The notes: generated from the letters alone by a model not told the origin. 64,000 nucleotides of DNA from Streptomyces antimycoticus (GCF_005405925.1 NZ_BJHV01000001.1:248001-312000), one strand, 5' to 3'; positions 55,442 through 63,557 are shown, numbered from the stretch's first letter. Numbers and translations are program-made.

Positions 55442-55861
55442 ATGTCCACCAGTCCGCTCGCCGCCGTGCTGTTCGTCTGCGTCCACAACGCCGGCCGCTC
55501 ACAGATGGCCGCCGGATTCCTCTCCCACCTCGCGGGTGACCGGATCGAGGTCCGCTCCGCCGGTTCCATCCCGGGTGACCAGGTCAACCCGGCCGCCGTC
55601 GAGGCCATGAAGGAAGTCGGCGTCGACATCGCCGACGCCAAGCCGAAGATCCTGACCACCGAAGCCGTCCAGGCGTCCGACTACGTCATCACCATGGGCT
55701 GCGGCGACGCCTGCCCCATCTTCCCCGGCAAGAAGTACCTCGACTGGGCCCTGGAAGACCCCGCGGGCAAGGGCGTCGAAGCCGTCCGCCCGATCCGCGA
55801 CGAGATCAAGACCCGCATCCAGGCGCTGATCGCCGAGATTGACGCCAAGCAGGAGGCGTGA
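55442..55861 (+). CDS. arsC: Arsenate reductase ArsC2 (LMW-PTPase type)
   Basis: An intact 139-residue arsenate reductase. The phosphate loop CVHNAGR spans residues 13-19, and the later redox cysteines are in ITMGCGDACPIFPGKKYLDW. It belongs to the thioredoxin- or mycothiol-coupled group. ATG 55442 follows AAAGAAGAACCG. It overlaps the trxB stump by 4 bp. Since arsC1 is broken, this is probably the working copy. Confidence 0.93.
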   Translation: MSTSPLAAVLFVCVHNAGRSQMAAGFLSHLAGDRIEVRSAGSIPGDQVNPAAVEAMKEVGVDIADAKPKILTTEAVQASDYVITMGCGDACPIFPGKKYLDWALEDPAGKGVEAVRPIRDEIKTRIQALIAEIDAKQEA

Positions 55862-55935
55862 GCTCCGTGACCGAGCCCACCACCGCAGGCGAGGTGCGCG
55901 AGGTCATCGTCATAGGCTCCGGCCCCGTCGGATAC
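55858..55935 (+). pseudogene. trxB: Thioredoxin reductase, N-terminal stump
   Basis: GTG 55858 overlaps the arsC2 stop. The frame reads VTEPTTAGEVREVIVIGSGP then VGY, i.e. the start and first half of the FAD-binding GxGxxG motif of TrxB. It then runs into IS1380-like sequence. An arsC-trxB order is common in actinobacterial arsenic operons. Only about 25 codons remain. Confidence 0.68.
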
Positions 55936-56116
55936 GGGTCCTATCCACGTGTCGGCATCGAGGGCGGTAGTCTCCCAGGCCGGAGGGGTGCTCATGGTCG
56001 AGATGGTCCGCAAGAGCGGCCTGGACACCGCGATATCGGCGGCGCTCGCACCGTGGCGGCCTCCTCGGGCGGTGCATGATCCGGGGAGGATCCTGCTGGA
56101 CGTGGCCCTGGCGGTC
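55929..56116 (+). pseudogene. IS1380-family transposase, N-terminal fragment
   Basis: One frame reads DTGPIHVSASRAVVSQAGGV, LMVEMVRKSGLDTAISAALA and PWRPPRAVHDPGRILLDVAL, the N-terminal part of IS1380 transposases. It ends at about 56116, where sequence of another gene on the opposite strand begins. No DDE residues remain. Confidence 0.68.
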
Positions 56117-56205
56117 CGCGCCTCCCGCGATCCGCTCGTCGACGAAGCGGGCGGCGTCCTCGGGCCGGGCGACCGTCGGCAGCTCCGGGTCGTTCCGGCC
56201 CCGAC
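56116..56205 (-). pseudogene. Amidohydrolase fragment
   Basis: The frame reads NDPELPTVARPEDAARFVDE then RIAGGAD, a helix and strand typical of imidazolonepropionase/prolidase-like amidohydrolases before the carboxylated-lysine strand. Both ends are cut. The assignment rests on about 27 residues. Confidence 0.4.
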
Positions 56206-56340
56206 AGGTAGGCCGGGATGCGCTGTCTCGGATCGGCCACGGCGGCCACGGTGATCTCGATCTGCTCGGTCGCCTGCTGGAAGAACCGCTTCGTCACCGC
56301 GGTCACCAGCTGTTCCACGCGGATCTGCTGTCCTCGCCCG
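56206..56340 (-). pseudogene. TetR-like regulator fragment
   Basis: The frame reads VEQLVTAVTKRFFQQATEQI then EITVAAVADPRQRIPAYL, resembling the helices after the HTH in TetR proteins. The HTH itself and the C-terminal domain are missing. It lies between the amidohydrolase and GH9 fragments. Confidence 0.35.
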
Positions 56341-56449
56341 GACTGGACGAGGTCACGCGGGCCTCGCTCGAAGGCGGACCTCAGGCGGCAGTTCACGCAG
56401 AGAACCCGGCAGGCCGCGCATGACCCGTTCGGCTCGGGTGTCGTCCCCA

Positions 56450-56920
56450 CCGAGTTCGCGCGCCTTCGGGCTGGTGGCCACCGCCGGGCTCTGCACACGT
56501 GCCACGGGTGACCACCGCTACGACGCCTTCGCCTCCCGGCAGCGCGCCTGGGTCTTCGGCGCCAACGCCTGGGGCAGCAGCTTCGTCGTCGGCGCGGGCG
56601 AGACGTACCCGCACTGCCCGCAGCACCAGGTGGCCAACCTCGCGATGAGCCACTCCGAGCGGGGCGACATCCTGCGGGGCGCCGTGGTCAACGGCCCCAA
56701 CAAGGCGGGCCTGCTGGACGGCCTGGCCCGGCTCGACAGCATGCGCGCGTGCAGCGCCGCGCCGTCCGGACACCGGTGGTCCGACTTCGACGGGCACGGC
56801 GCCGGCTACGTCGACGACGTAGCCGCCTGGCAGACGGTCGAACCGGCGGACGACTACACGGCGACCGCCCCGCTCGCCCTGTCCCTCACCGCGGACGCGG
56901 CTGTCACAGCAGAGCGCTGA
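56450..56920 (+). pseudogene. Glycoside hydrolase family 9 (endoglucanase), C-terminal fragment
   Basis: The fragment runs from RAFGLVATAGLCTRATGDHR through YDAFASRQRAWVFGANAWGS, SFVVGAGETYPHCPQHQVAN, VDDVAAWQTVEPADDYTATA and a stop at 56920. These are the end of the (alpha/alpha)6 barrel, with the PHCPQHQ-type substrate segment and the late Asp/Glu region. The catalytic N-terminal part, signal peptide and modules are missing. Confidence 0.78.
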
Positions 56921-57108
56921 GGAACGTGACGGCCGCCAGGCGGTGGCTCTCCCTGGTGTACTCCTCCGCCCCGAGGTCCGGCTCCCGGTCCCGCTCCCGG
57001 TCCTGCTCCCGCCGGGCGTTGCAGTTCACCCGGCGGAGAAGCTCATCGAGAGCCTCCCGCTCCCTTGCCCAGGCGGCCCGGGAAGCGGGGGTGGTCGTAC
57101 ATGTTCAT
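56918..57108 (-). pseudogene. Hypothetical protein fragment
   Basis: One frame reads REREALDELLRRVNCNARRE, DRERDREPDLGAEEYTRESH and RLAAVTFLSALL and stops at 56918, a charged, helical, coding-like sequence. ATG 57108 (MNMYDHPRFPGRLGK) would lead into it after a one-base slip near 57055. Not recognised. Confidence 0.35.
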
Positions 57109-57111
57109 GAC

Positions 57112-57306
57112 CTACAGCCCCAGGTCGAGGGCCAGGCACGAGAAGGTGCGATACGCGGCCACGTCCTCGGGCGAGGTGTTCGCCGCGCCGCTGGGCGCGG
57201 ACGGCACCACCTCGGTCATGTCCTCGTACCGGATGGGCTCGGGCAGCTTGCCGAAGCGCGCGTGCCGTGCCGCCGCGGCGGTGTCCATCATGGCCTCCTG
57301 GTTCAT
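57112..57306 (-). CDS. Hypothetical protein
   Basis: From ATG 57306: MNQEAMMDTAAAARHARFGK, LPEPIRYEDMTEVVPSAPSG, PEDVAAYRTFSCLALDLGL, 64 residues. It stops 3 bp before the start of the next fragment. There is no membrane segment and no known domain. It may be part of the mosaic rather than a true gene. Confidence 0.35.
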   Translation of the reverse strand: MNQEAMMDTAAAARHARFGKLPEPIRYEDMTEVVPSAPSGAANTSPEDVAAYRTFSCLALDLGL

Positions 57307-57439
57307 GACCAGCCTCCACTTCGTCGATCGTGGACGGACCCCGTCGGACGGCGGGACCACTGTCAGCTTGCACTCCCGCCGCGTCACCCGTCAAGGCGGT
57401 GACGAATCGATACGTGTGTGCTGCGGAACACAGCGGGCC

Positions 57440-57668
57440 TCACCCGAGGCGGTAACGAACCGGCAGCGACAGCACGCCGCGCACCATGCCGGCCGGGAAC
57501 CAGTCGCGGGAGTCGGCGGGGACCGCCAGTCCCAGGTGCGCGACGCGGGTGAGCAGGGTGTGCAGGGCGACGCGGGCCTCCAGGCGGGCCAGCTGGGGCG
57601 CCCAGGCAGTGGTGGATGCCGTGACCGAAAGAGATGCCGGGCGGCGGGACGGGTGCCGGCCGTGCACA
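57440..57668 (-). pseudogene. Cytochrome P450, C-terminal fragment
   Basis: The heme-binding segment PPGISFGHGIHHCLGA (Cys ligand) is in one frame. After a one-base slip near 57605 it continues as QLARLEARVALHTLLTRVAH and MVRGVLSLPVRYRLG to a stop at 57440. Everything before the ERR-like region (RPAPVPPPG) is missing. The 5' break is fused directly to the dienelactone hydrolase fragment. Confidence 0.75.
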
Positions 57669-57984
57669 GCGCGAGCCTGGCTCCCATGCAGTACCCCGTG
57701 ATCCCCACCGGCCCGTCCGCGACCAGCGGCGACTCCGCGAGCCACCCCAGGTAGGCACCGGCGTCGTGCTCCGTCAGCTCGGGCGTGAGCGCCTCCATGA
57801 GCGGGACCACATTCCCCACAGTGTCCGGGCGGGCCTCCATGTCGATGAATTCGGGCAGCTCCACGACCGGAGTGCGCCCGTGCCGGTAGAAGACGTTCGG
57901 GACGAGCACCGTGTACCCGAAGGCCGGCAGCCGGTCGGCTATCGCCTTCAGACGCGGCCGCACCCCGAACGCGTCCTGGTACAT
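57669..57984 (-). pseudogene. Dienelactone hydrolase, internal fragment
   Basis: The frame reads MYQDAFGVRPRLKAIADRLP, AFGYTVLVPNVFYRHGRTPV and PVGITGYCMGARLALCTAG, with the catalytic Cys of the GxCxG elbow. The first strand and about 25 N-terminal residues normally found before YQDAFG are missing, and so is everything after the nucleophile. It is fused to the P450 fragment near 57668. Confidence 0.77.
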
Positions 57985-58129
57985 GAGCTACCGGCGCCAG
58001 AGATATCTCGCGGTCCCTCCCGGCGGGAGGCTCGCCGGCCCCGCTAAGTCTACGACTGTATACTTATCCGTGACAGCCTCCGTGCGCGGTCACAGCGCAC
58101 CGGAAATCCCAGGAAGGCAGAGCAGGCAC

Positions 58130-58930
58130 ATGAACCTCGAACTCACCAACAAGCGCGCCCTGGTCACCGGCTCCAACGCGGGACTGGGCGAGGCCACGGC
58201 GAAGCTGCTGGCGGCGGAGGGCGCCGCGGTCGTGGTCCACGGGAGGGACAAGGACCGTACGGAGAAGGTGGCCGGCGAGATCCGCGCGGCCGGAGGGAGC
58301 GTCACCACCGTGCTGGGCGACCTGGCCACCGATGACGGCGGCGCCGAGGTCGCCCGGGCGGCGACCGCGGACGGCCCCATCGACATCCTCGTCAACAACG
58401 CCGGCTTCTACCGGCATCTGTCGTGGACCGAGGCGACTCCCGCTGAGTGGAACGACACCTACAACATCAACGTCGTCTCCGGCGTTCGCATGATCCAGCA
58501 TCTGGTCCCCGCCATGCGCGAACGCGGCTGGGGCCGGGTCGTCACCATCGGCGGCGGGCTCGCCTCCCAGCCGATGAACACCCACCCGCAGTACAACGCC
58601 ACTCTGGCCGCCCGGCACAATCTCGCCGTCTCACTGGCCCGAGAGCTCAGGGGCACCGGTGTCACCTCGAACGTGGTCTCGCCCGGAGCGGTCCTCGTCG
58701 AGGCGACGAAGGACCTCGTCATGGGGATCGGGCCCGCCCGCGGGTGGGGCGAGGCCTGGGAGGAGATCCACCGCAACGCCGTCGAGGCCCTGATCCCGAA
58801 CGACCAGGAACGCTTCGGCGAGCCGGACGAGATCGCGGCGGCGGTGGCCTACCTGTGCAGCGGCTACGCCCAGTACGTCAGCGGGGCGACGATCCGCGTG
58901 GACGGCGGTCTCATCCGCTCCGCCTTCTGA
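58130..58930 (+). CDS. SDR-family oxidoreductase
   Basis: A 266-residue classical-type SDR. The cofactor loop is TGSNAGLG (residues 14-21), NNAGF follows near 87, and the substrate region is MNTHPQYNATLAARHNLAVS. The expected YxxxK appears as YNATL, so the catalytic Lys is Leu. Either another Lys substitutes or activity is altered. ATG 58130 follows AGGAAGG. It is convergent with the TetR gene at 58962. Confidence 0.88.
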   Translation: MNLELTNKRALVTGSNAGLGEATAKLLAAEGAAVVVHGRDKDRTEKVAGEIRAAGGSVTTVLGDLATDDGGAEVARAATADGPIDILVNNAGFYRHLSWTEATPAEWNDTYNINVVSGVRMIQHLVPAMRERGWGRVVTIGGGLASQPMNTHPQYNATLAARHNLAVSLARELRGTGVTSNVVSPGAVLVEATKDLVMGIGPARGWGEAWEEIHRNAVEALIPNDQERFGEPDEIAAAVAYLCSGYAQYVSGATIRVDGGLIRSAF

Positions 58931-58961
58931 GCGAGCCGGACGGTGGCGGTGAGCGTTCCGG

Positions 58962-59579
58962 CTATCGCTGTCCAGCGGCACCGGCGGGGTCGTCGGCGCC
59001 GGTCTCCCAGGTGATGGGTTCGAGCATGTCGGCCAGCAGCTCGGCGAGGCGGTCGGTGTCGGCCGTGGCGAGTGCGTTCGTGCCGAGCACCGCGCGCAGC
59101 AGCCAGGTCCCGGCGGCCAGGGCGAGCCCGAGCTGGGCCCGCACCTCCGCCTCAGGACCGCCGAGCAGTCCCGCGAGACGTGTGCCGACATGCGTCTCGA
59201 TGCCCCGCCGCACGATGTCCACCGCCTCCGGGTCCGATGCCGAGCGGAGCATCAGCAGGAACGGATCCAGGCGCTCAGCGTCGGAGGCAGTGCGCTCGGC
59301 GAGCGTGTGCGCCATGGCACGCGTCAGTCCGCGGGGTTCGTCGCCGACGATGGTCGGCGGTCCGAAGGAACGGTCCACGGTCTCGGCGAAGAGGTCCTTC
59401 TTGGACCCGAAATAGCGATTGATCATCATCGCCGTCACGCCAGCCCGTTCGGCGATCTGCCGGACTCCGGCCTTCGCGTATCCATGCTCGGTGAACTCGA
59501 CGACCGCGGCGGCGAGGATCGCCTCACGGGTCGCCACGGCATCGCGGCGGCGGCCGGGCTGCGCAGCACTCATGGACAT
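58962..59579 (-). CDS. TetR/AcrR-family transcriptional regulator
   Basis: A 205-residue TetR protein. The HTH is TREAILAAAVVEFTEHGYAK, AGVRQIAERAGVTAMMINRY. The C-terminal domain (LTRAMAHTLAERTASDAERL, WLLRAVLGTNALATADTDRL) is helical. Start at ATG 59579 or 59573. It is convergent with the SDR gene and likely controls it, although no dyad was picked out. Confidence 0.88.
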   Translation of the reverse strand: MSMSAAQPGRRRDAVATREAILAAAVVEFTEHGYAKAGVRQIAERAGVTAMMINRYFGSKKDLFAETVDRSFGPPTIVGDEPRGLTRAMAHTLAERTASDAERLDPFLLMLRSASDPEAVDIVRRGIETHVGTRLAGLLGGPEAEVRAQLGLALAAGTWLLRAVLGTNALATADTDRLAELLADMLEPITWETGADDPAGAAGQR

Positions 59580-59909
59580 GAGCATACGGGCCCGGTACGG
59601 CCGTAGCGGAGACCCCGTCCCGGCTCTGGCTGACACATGTGTCACGCGCACACGTCCGGGCCGCACGCTCGACGGCGGCGGCAGACTCCGCTCCGCAGAT
59701 ACGTATGTGGCTGGAGCCGGCTTCGGCACAGCACATGTGCCCTCGTCGACGGCGGGGAGCGTGTTTCCCGCTCCCGTGACCATGAAGGTGAGGACCACAT
59801 GACAGTCATCCCCGGTGGGAGGCGCACCGGCCACCGCGATCGCCACCCGGCGGCCGGGCAGTCAGACCCGGCTGGTGTACGAATTCCACTCCGCGACCTG
59901 GAACCTGCT

Positions 59910-60046
59910 GGCCAACAAGGCCGGGCACCGGCGAACGCCAGCGCCCACGCCACGGCCAGGACGCCGCGGCCCAGGTACAGCCTCAGCAGGGAGGAGCGTT
60001 CGCCCGTGGCCGCCGGGGCGGTGGGTGTCGCCGCCTGCGTGCTCAT
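59910..60046 (-). pseudogene. Membrane protein N-terminal fragment
   Basis: ATG 60046 reads MSTQAATPTAPAATGERSSL, LRLYLGRGVLAVAWALAFAG, a short linker and one hydrophobic helix. It is the start of a DUF308-like or similar streptomycete membrane protein. Coding character is lost after about 45 residues. The rest of the region to 59580 shows nothing convincing. Confidence 0.35.
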
Positions 60047-60090
60047 GATGGTTCGGCCTTTCTCAAGTCGTCGGGTGGTCGGCGGTCAGG

Positions 60091-61704
60091 TCAGTGCCGG
60101 GTCGGGGAGACGCAGCGGAAGCTGGAGGCGAGGGCCGGGTCGCCGTAGCCCTTGTAGCGGGACACCTGCGGGTAGCTGCACAGGTTCCGGTCGACTTGCT
60201 GACCGTCGACGTTGATCAGCGTGGCGGGCAGCGTCTTGGGCGCCTTGCCGTGTTCGACCCAGGCGGTGAGGGCGGCGAGGCCGTCGGCCGAACCGTCAGT
60301 GCCGTTGAGGCCGCAGTGGTTGGTGCCCGGGGCGAGGAAGACGCGGTAGAAGTCGTCGACCTTCTTGGAGCTGCCCAGCTCCCGCTCGACCCGCTCGCGG
60401 TACTCGACGGTGCCCTGGGTGGGGATGAACTTGTCGGCCTGGCCGTGCCAGGTCAGCAGCTTGCCGCCGGACTTGCGGAAGGCGGACAGGTCGGGGTCGT
60501 CGGTGCCGATGACCTTGCCGTACTCGGCCTCGGACTGCTTGAACAGCTGCGTGAACTGGCTGTAGGTGATCGTCGAGATGTCGAAGGACGGGTCCTTCTT
60601 CAGCCAGAGCTGGACCCAGAGCGCGGGTACCTGGAAGGGCTTGCCCTTGACGGTGCCGTCGGGCGCCACCTCGGTCCCCGCCAGACCCTTCAGGTCGGCC
60701 CCGACCGGGACGCCGGACCACAGCTTCTTGCCGGAGGCGGTGCGCGGGCCGTCCCAGATCTTGCGGACCACAGCCGCGTCGGCCGCGGTGATGGTCAGTT
60801 CCTTGCCGTCGCACACGACCTTGGTGCCGATCAGCCGACGCGGGTCGAAGTCGCAGCGGGACGCGTCGTTGACCAGGCCGTCCTTGACGCCGTCGAGGGA
60901 GTCACAGGCCTTGACGGCGGCGTCGGTGAAGGCGTCCAGCTCGCAGCCGGTCGGGTAGGTCTTCTCGTTGTTCATGACCACCTGCGGCCACAGGGTGGCG
61001 ACCTCGTACTTCGCCCAGTTGATCGCGGGAGCGTCGGCGAGGATGCCGTCGAAGTCGCCGGGGTAGCGCTGGGCCTCCGCGTAGCCCTGGCGGCCGCCGG
61101 TGGAGCAGCCGGTGAAGTAGGAGTACGAGGCGCGCTTGGCGTAGGCCGAGGCGACGACCTGCTTGCCGACGACGGCCGCCTCGTGCTGGGAGCGGGAGGC
61201 GAGGTTCTCCAGCAGGGCGGTGTTGATCTGGCCTTTGCTGTCCAGCGCCCAGCTGGTGTCGAGAACGTCACCGAGGCCGGCGTCCGTGGTGGTCGCCACG
61301 TAGCCGCTCTTGACCGCGGTGGCCAGGCCGGCGCCGTTGTCCCCGGCGCCGTAGGCGGCGCCGCCGAGCGCCTGGAAGCGGCCGTTCCAGCCGCTGACGG
61401 GCAGCCAGGTCTGCACCTTGGCGTGGTCGTTGTCGCCCGGGTGGGTGAGGGTGACCGTCACCTCGCAGAAGGCCGGGACGCCGGCGACCGTCCCCTGCAG
61501 GATGCCGGTACCGGTGATGGTGCCGCCCGGCCGGCGGACCGCCGTCACGGACTCCACTTCGGTGCCGGCCGGGGCCTTCACCGAGACCGTCCTGCAACTG
61601 AGCGGCGTGGAAGCGGAGCTCTGTGTCTCCGCCGAGGCGGTCGGCAGGTACACCGCCGCGGCCAGCGGCACACCGGCCGCGAGAACAGTGAGAAGTCGTC
61701 TCAT
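60091..61704 (-). CDS. Secreted tannase/feruloyl esterase family protein
   Basis: A 537-residue alpha/beta hydrolase with an N-terminal signal peptide (RRLLTVLAAGVPLAAAVYLP). The serine motif is YFTGCSTGGRQGYAEAQRYP, where the adjacent Cys pairs with one near the catalytic His (APGTNHCGLNG), as in this family. The acidic residue is in the LLTWHGQADKFIPTQGT segment. It hydrolyses aromatic acid esters of plant material. ATG 61704 was chosen at the signal peptide. The promoter side carries three spaced direct repeats. Confidence 0.92.
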   Translation of the reverse strand: MRRLLTVLAAGVPLAAAVYLPTASAETQSSASTPLSCRTVSVKAPAGTEVESVTAVRRPGGTITGTGILQGTVAGVPAFCEVTVTLTHPGDNDHAKVQTWLPVSGWNGRFQALGGAAYGAGDNGAGLATAVKSGYVATTTDAGLGDVLDTSWALDSKGQINTALLENLASRSQHEAAVVGKQVVASAYAKRASYSYFTGCSTGGRQGYAEAQRYPGDFDGILADAPAINWAKYEVATLWPQVVMNNEKTYPTGCELDAFTDAAVKACDSLDGVKDGLVNDASRCDFDPRRLIGTKVVCDGKELTITAADAAVVRKIWDGPRTASGKKLWSGVPVGADLKGLAGTEVAPDGTVKGKPFQVPALWVQLWLKKDPSFDISTITYSQFTQLFKQSEAEYGKVIGTDDPDLSAFRKSGGKLLTWHGQADKFIPTQGTVEYRERVERELGSSKKVDDFYRVFLAPGTNHCGLNGTDGSADGLAALTAWVEHGKAPKTLPATLINVDGQQVDRNLCSYPQVSRYKGYGDPALASSFRCVSPTRH

Positions 61705-61756
61705 CGATTGTCCATCCAAGAAGTAGGTGTGCGCCTCAGCACGGCGACACATGTAC

Positions 61757-61795
61757 GTGGCTCACTTATGCATGGCTCACATGTGCATGGCTCAC
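61757..61795 (-). repeat. Three direct repeats spaced 15 bp upstream of the esterase
   Basis: GTGGCTCAC (61757-61765), ATGGCTCAC (61772-61780) and ATGGCTCAC (61787-61795) recur at exactly 15-bp intervals, 53-91 bp upstream of the esterase start. On the gene strand the unit is GTGAGCCAT. They may be an activator or repressor site array. Confidence 0.5.
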
Positions 61796-61883
61796 TCTGG
61801 CGATGCGCCGCACATCCCGACAACAGTCAGTTGACGGTCCGCCCCCAGCGCAAGCGGTCGGGCCGTATGAAGGACGCGTTAGG

Positions 61884-62552
61884 TCATTCGACGCTGGGCC
61901 GGTCTTCTTCCCCAAGCCACCGCGAGTAGTACCGCTGAGCCCACGAACGGCTGACGTACCCCGTGCGCATCCCCAGCCGCGCCTCGGGATCCTCGAACGC
62001 CTTGCGCATGTGTCCGAGCACGACGATGGTGATCGCCCAGGCCAGGATGTCGTGGACGAAGATCGCACTGGTGCGGGAGATGAAAGGCAGCAGGGCCATG
62101 AACCACATCAGCAGGCCGGTGAACATCATCACCAGCACGGCGCCGGCGATCCAGCCGGCGTAGAGCTTCTGGCCCGCGTTGAACTTGCCGGCCGGGCGCG
62201 CCTCGGGTGACTTCCGGCGCCTGCGGACGGCGCGCAGCCACTGCCGGTCGTACACCGCGAAGCGGTTCAGCCGGCGCAGGTCCGCCCGGAAGCTGGGAGA
62301 CAACAGCCCCAGCAGGAAGGGCAGGGGCAGCGAGATACCGGACCACTCGTGGACCGTGACCATCAGATGCCGCCGTCCGACGAGCAGGGCCAGCGGCCCG
62401 AGATACAGACAGGCGGCGGAGACCAGGCACACCAGCATCAGCAAGCCGGTGGCCCGGTGGACCATGCGCTCGGCGGTGCTGAAGCGGCGGACCCTCTCGG
62501 AGGGGTCAGGCGCTGTGCCGGTCGGCGCCGTCGAGCCAGCCGTCGACCGCAT
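61884..62552 (-). CDS. Cytochrome b/b6-type membrane subunit
   Basis: A 222-residue four-helix membrane protein of the Ni/Fe-hydrogenase/formate dehydrogenase cytochrome b type. Candidate heme ligands are the His in ERMVHRATG, TVHEWSG, IFVHDILAW and VLGHMRKA. It overlaps the end of the molybdopterin oxidoreductase gene by 47 bp, so the two make an operon. It probably exchanges electrons between the quinone pool and that enzyme. Confidence 0.87.
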   Translation of the reverse strand: MRSTAGSTAPTGTAPDPSERVRRFSTAERMVHRATGLLMLVCLVSAACLYLGPLALLVGRRHLMVTVHEWSGISLPLPFLLGLLSPSFRADLRRLNRFAVYDRQWLRAVRRRRKSPEARPAGKFNAGQKLYAGWIAGAVLVMMFTGLLMWFMALLPFISRTSAIFVHDILAWAITIVVLGHMRKAFEDPEARLGMRTGYVSRSWAQRYYSRWLGEEDRPSVE

Positions 62553-63222
62553 AACCTCGCTCCTCCCAGTAGCCGGGGACGACCTTGTCGGTGACGGAGA
62601 TACCGGACAGCCACTTGGCCGACTTGTAGAAGTACATGGGGGCCACGTAGAGGCGGACCGGGCCGCCGTGGTCGTGGCTGATGGGCTTGTCCTGCATGTT
62701 CAGCGCCACCAGGACGTCGGAGCGGCGCGCCTGTTCCAGGGTGAGGCTCTCGGTGTAGGCGCCGTCGAAGCAGGTGAACCGGATCGCCGCACCCGGAGAA
62801 CGCACCCCGGCGTCATCGAGGATGTCGGCCAGCTTCACGCCGTCGAAAGGCGTCTTCTCGACGCGCCAGCCGTCGGTGCACACGACGTCGTGGACGACCC
62901 TCGTCCGCGGCATCGCACGCAGGTCGGCGAGCGTGTAGGTCTTCGGCTTCTGCACCAGCCCGCCGACCGTGAGTTCGTAGTTCGACTCGTTCTTGTGCGG
63001 CACCGAGCCGACGACGCTGTAGTACCGGAAGCCGCCCGGATTGGGCAGCAGACCGGTCAGGCCCGTGGCGTCGACCTCGGAGGCGGCGGCCAGGAAGTTC
63101 TCCCAGCCGCGCTGGAGATACGGCGCGGCAGCAAGCCCCGCCGCACCCGCGCCGAGCATGCCCAGCATCGCCCGCCGGCCCACCGGGGCACCCCCGGACC
63201 TCGGCTTCGGCTTTTCCGCCAT
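62506..63222 (-). CDS. Tat-exported molybdopterin-dependent oxidoreductase (sulfite oxidase fold)
   Basis: A 238-residue YedY/MsrP-like enzyme. The twin-arginine signal is VGRRAMLGMLGAGAAGLAAA (residues 15-34). The molybdenum-ligand cysteine is in VVHDVVCTDGWRVEKTPF, and the cofactor pocket includes RFTCFDGAYTESLTLEQARR and HDHGGPVRLYVAPMYFYKSA. It has an associated cytochrome b, like MsrPQ and related pairs. The substrate could be methionine sulfoxide, but the family is broad. Confidence 0.9.
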   Translation of the reverse strand: MAEKPKPRSGGAPVGRRAMLGMLGAGAAGLAAAPYLQRGWENFLAAASEVDATGLTGLLPNPGGFRYYSVVGSVPHKNESNYELTVGGLVQKPKTYTLADLRAMPRTRVVHDVVCTDGWRVEKTPFDGVKLADILDDAGVRSPGAAIRFTCFDGAYTESLTLEQARRSDVLVALNMQDKPISHDHGGPVRLYVAPMYFYKSAKWLSGISVTDKVVPGYWEERGYAVDGWLDGADRHSA

Positions 63223-63268
63223 GGTGTGCTCCTTCGGACACGTGTGAACTCTGCCGAGCCTTGCGCGA

Positions 63269-63297
63269 CATCGTCACCGGTTTAACTGGTGACGATG
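63269..63297. promoter_or_regulatory. 29-bp near-perfect palindrome upstream of the oxidoreductase operon
   Basis: The arms CATCGTCACC and GGTGACGATG are perfect, and the 9-bp centre GGTTTAACT is mostly symmetric too. It lies 47 bp upstream of the molybdopterin oxidoreductase start. A TetR- or MarR-type repressor site is likely; no such gene is in the immediate vicinity. Confidence 0.62.
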
Positions 63298-63394
63298 CTG
63301 GCATAGGGGTGTCGGAGCTGTCAACAACAAACGTATGAATCGACGGCTGCTAGGCTGTGAGGTGACGTTGACCGTGTATCGAGGAGTCACAGAC

Positions 63395-63424
63395 GTGGTG
63401 GGTGAAGACGACATCTCCGGGTGA
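63395..63424 (+). CDS. Candidate leader peptide upstream of the ABC-F gene
   Basis: GTG 63395 (GAGGAG 8-9 nt upstream) encodes MVGEDDISG and stops at 63424, 133 bp before the ABC-F start. Between them is a hairpin (GGGCAGA ... TCTGCCC), with a further CTGCCC that could compete. The layout resembles translational attenuators ahead of antibiotic-resistance ABC-F genes. Translation is inferred. Confidence 0.35.
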   Translation: MVGEDDISG

Positions 63425-63557
63425 GATCCGGATCTGACGGCCACCGGCCGGCGCTCAGGAGCGCTGCCGAGGTGGTCCGTCTCGTCGTACCCCTTTTCCC
63501 ACGTCTGCCCAGGGCAGAAGTCTGATCTCTGCCCTCAAGCCGCTCGAGGTCGCCTCC

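Noticed and set aside
60094..61929. A 611-codon open frame opposite the tannase-like gene
   Set aside because: It is antisense to a clear signal-peptide esterase with family motifs, and its composition is Gly/Val/Ala/Arg-rich without domain patterns.
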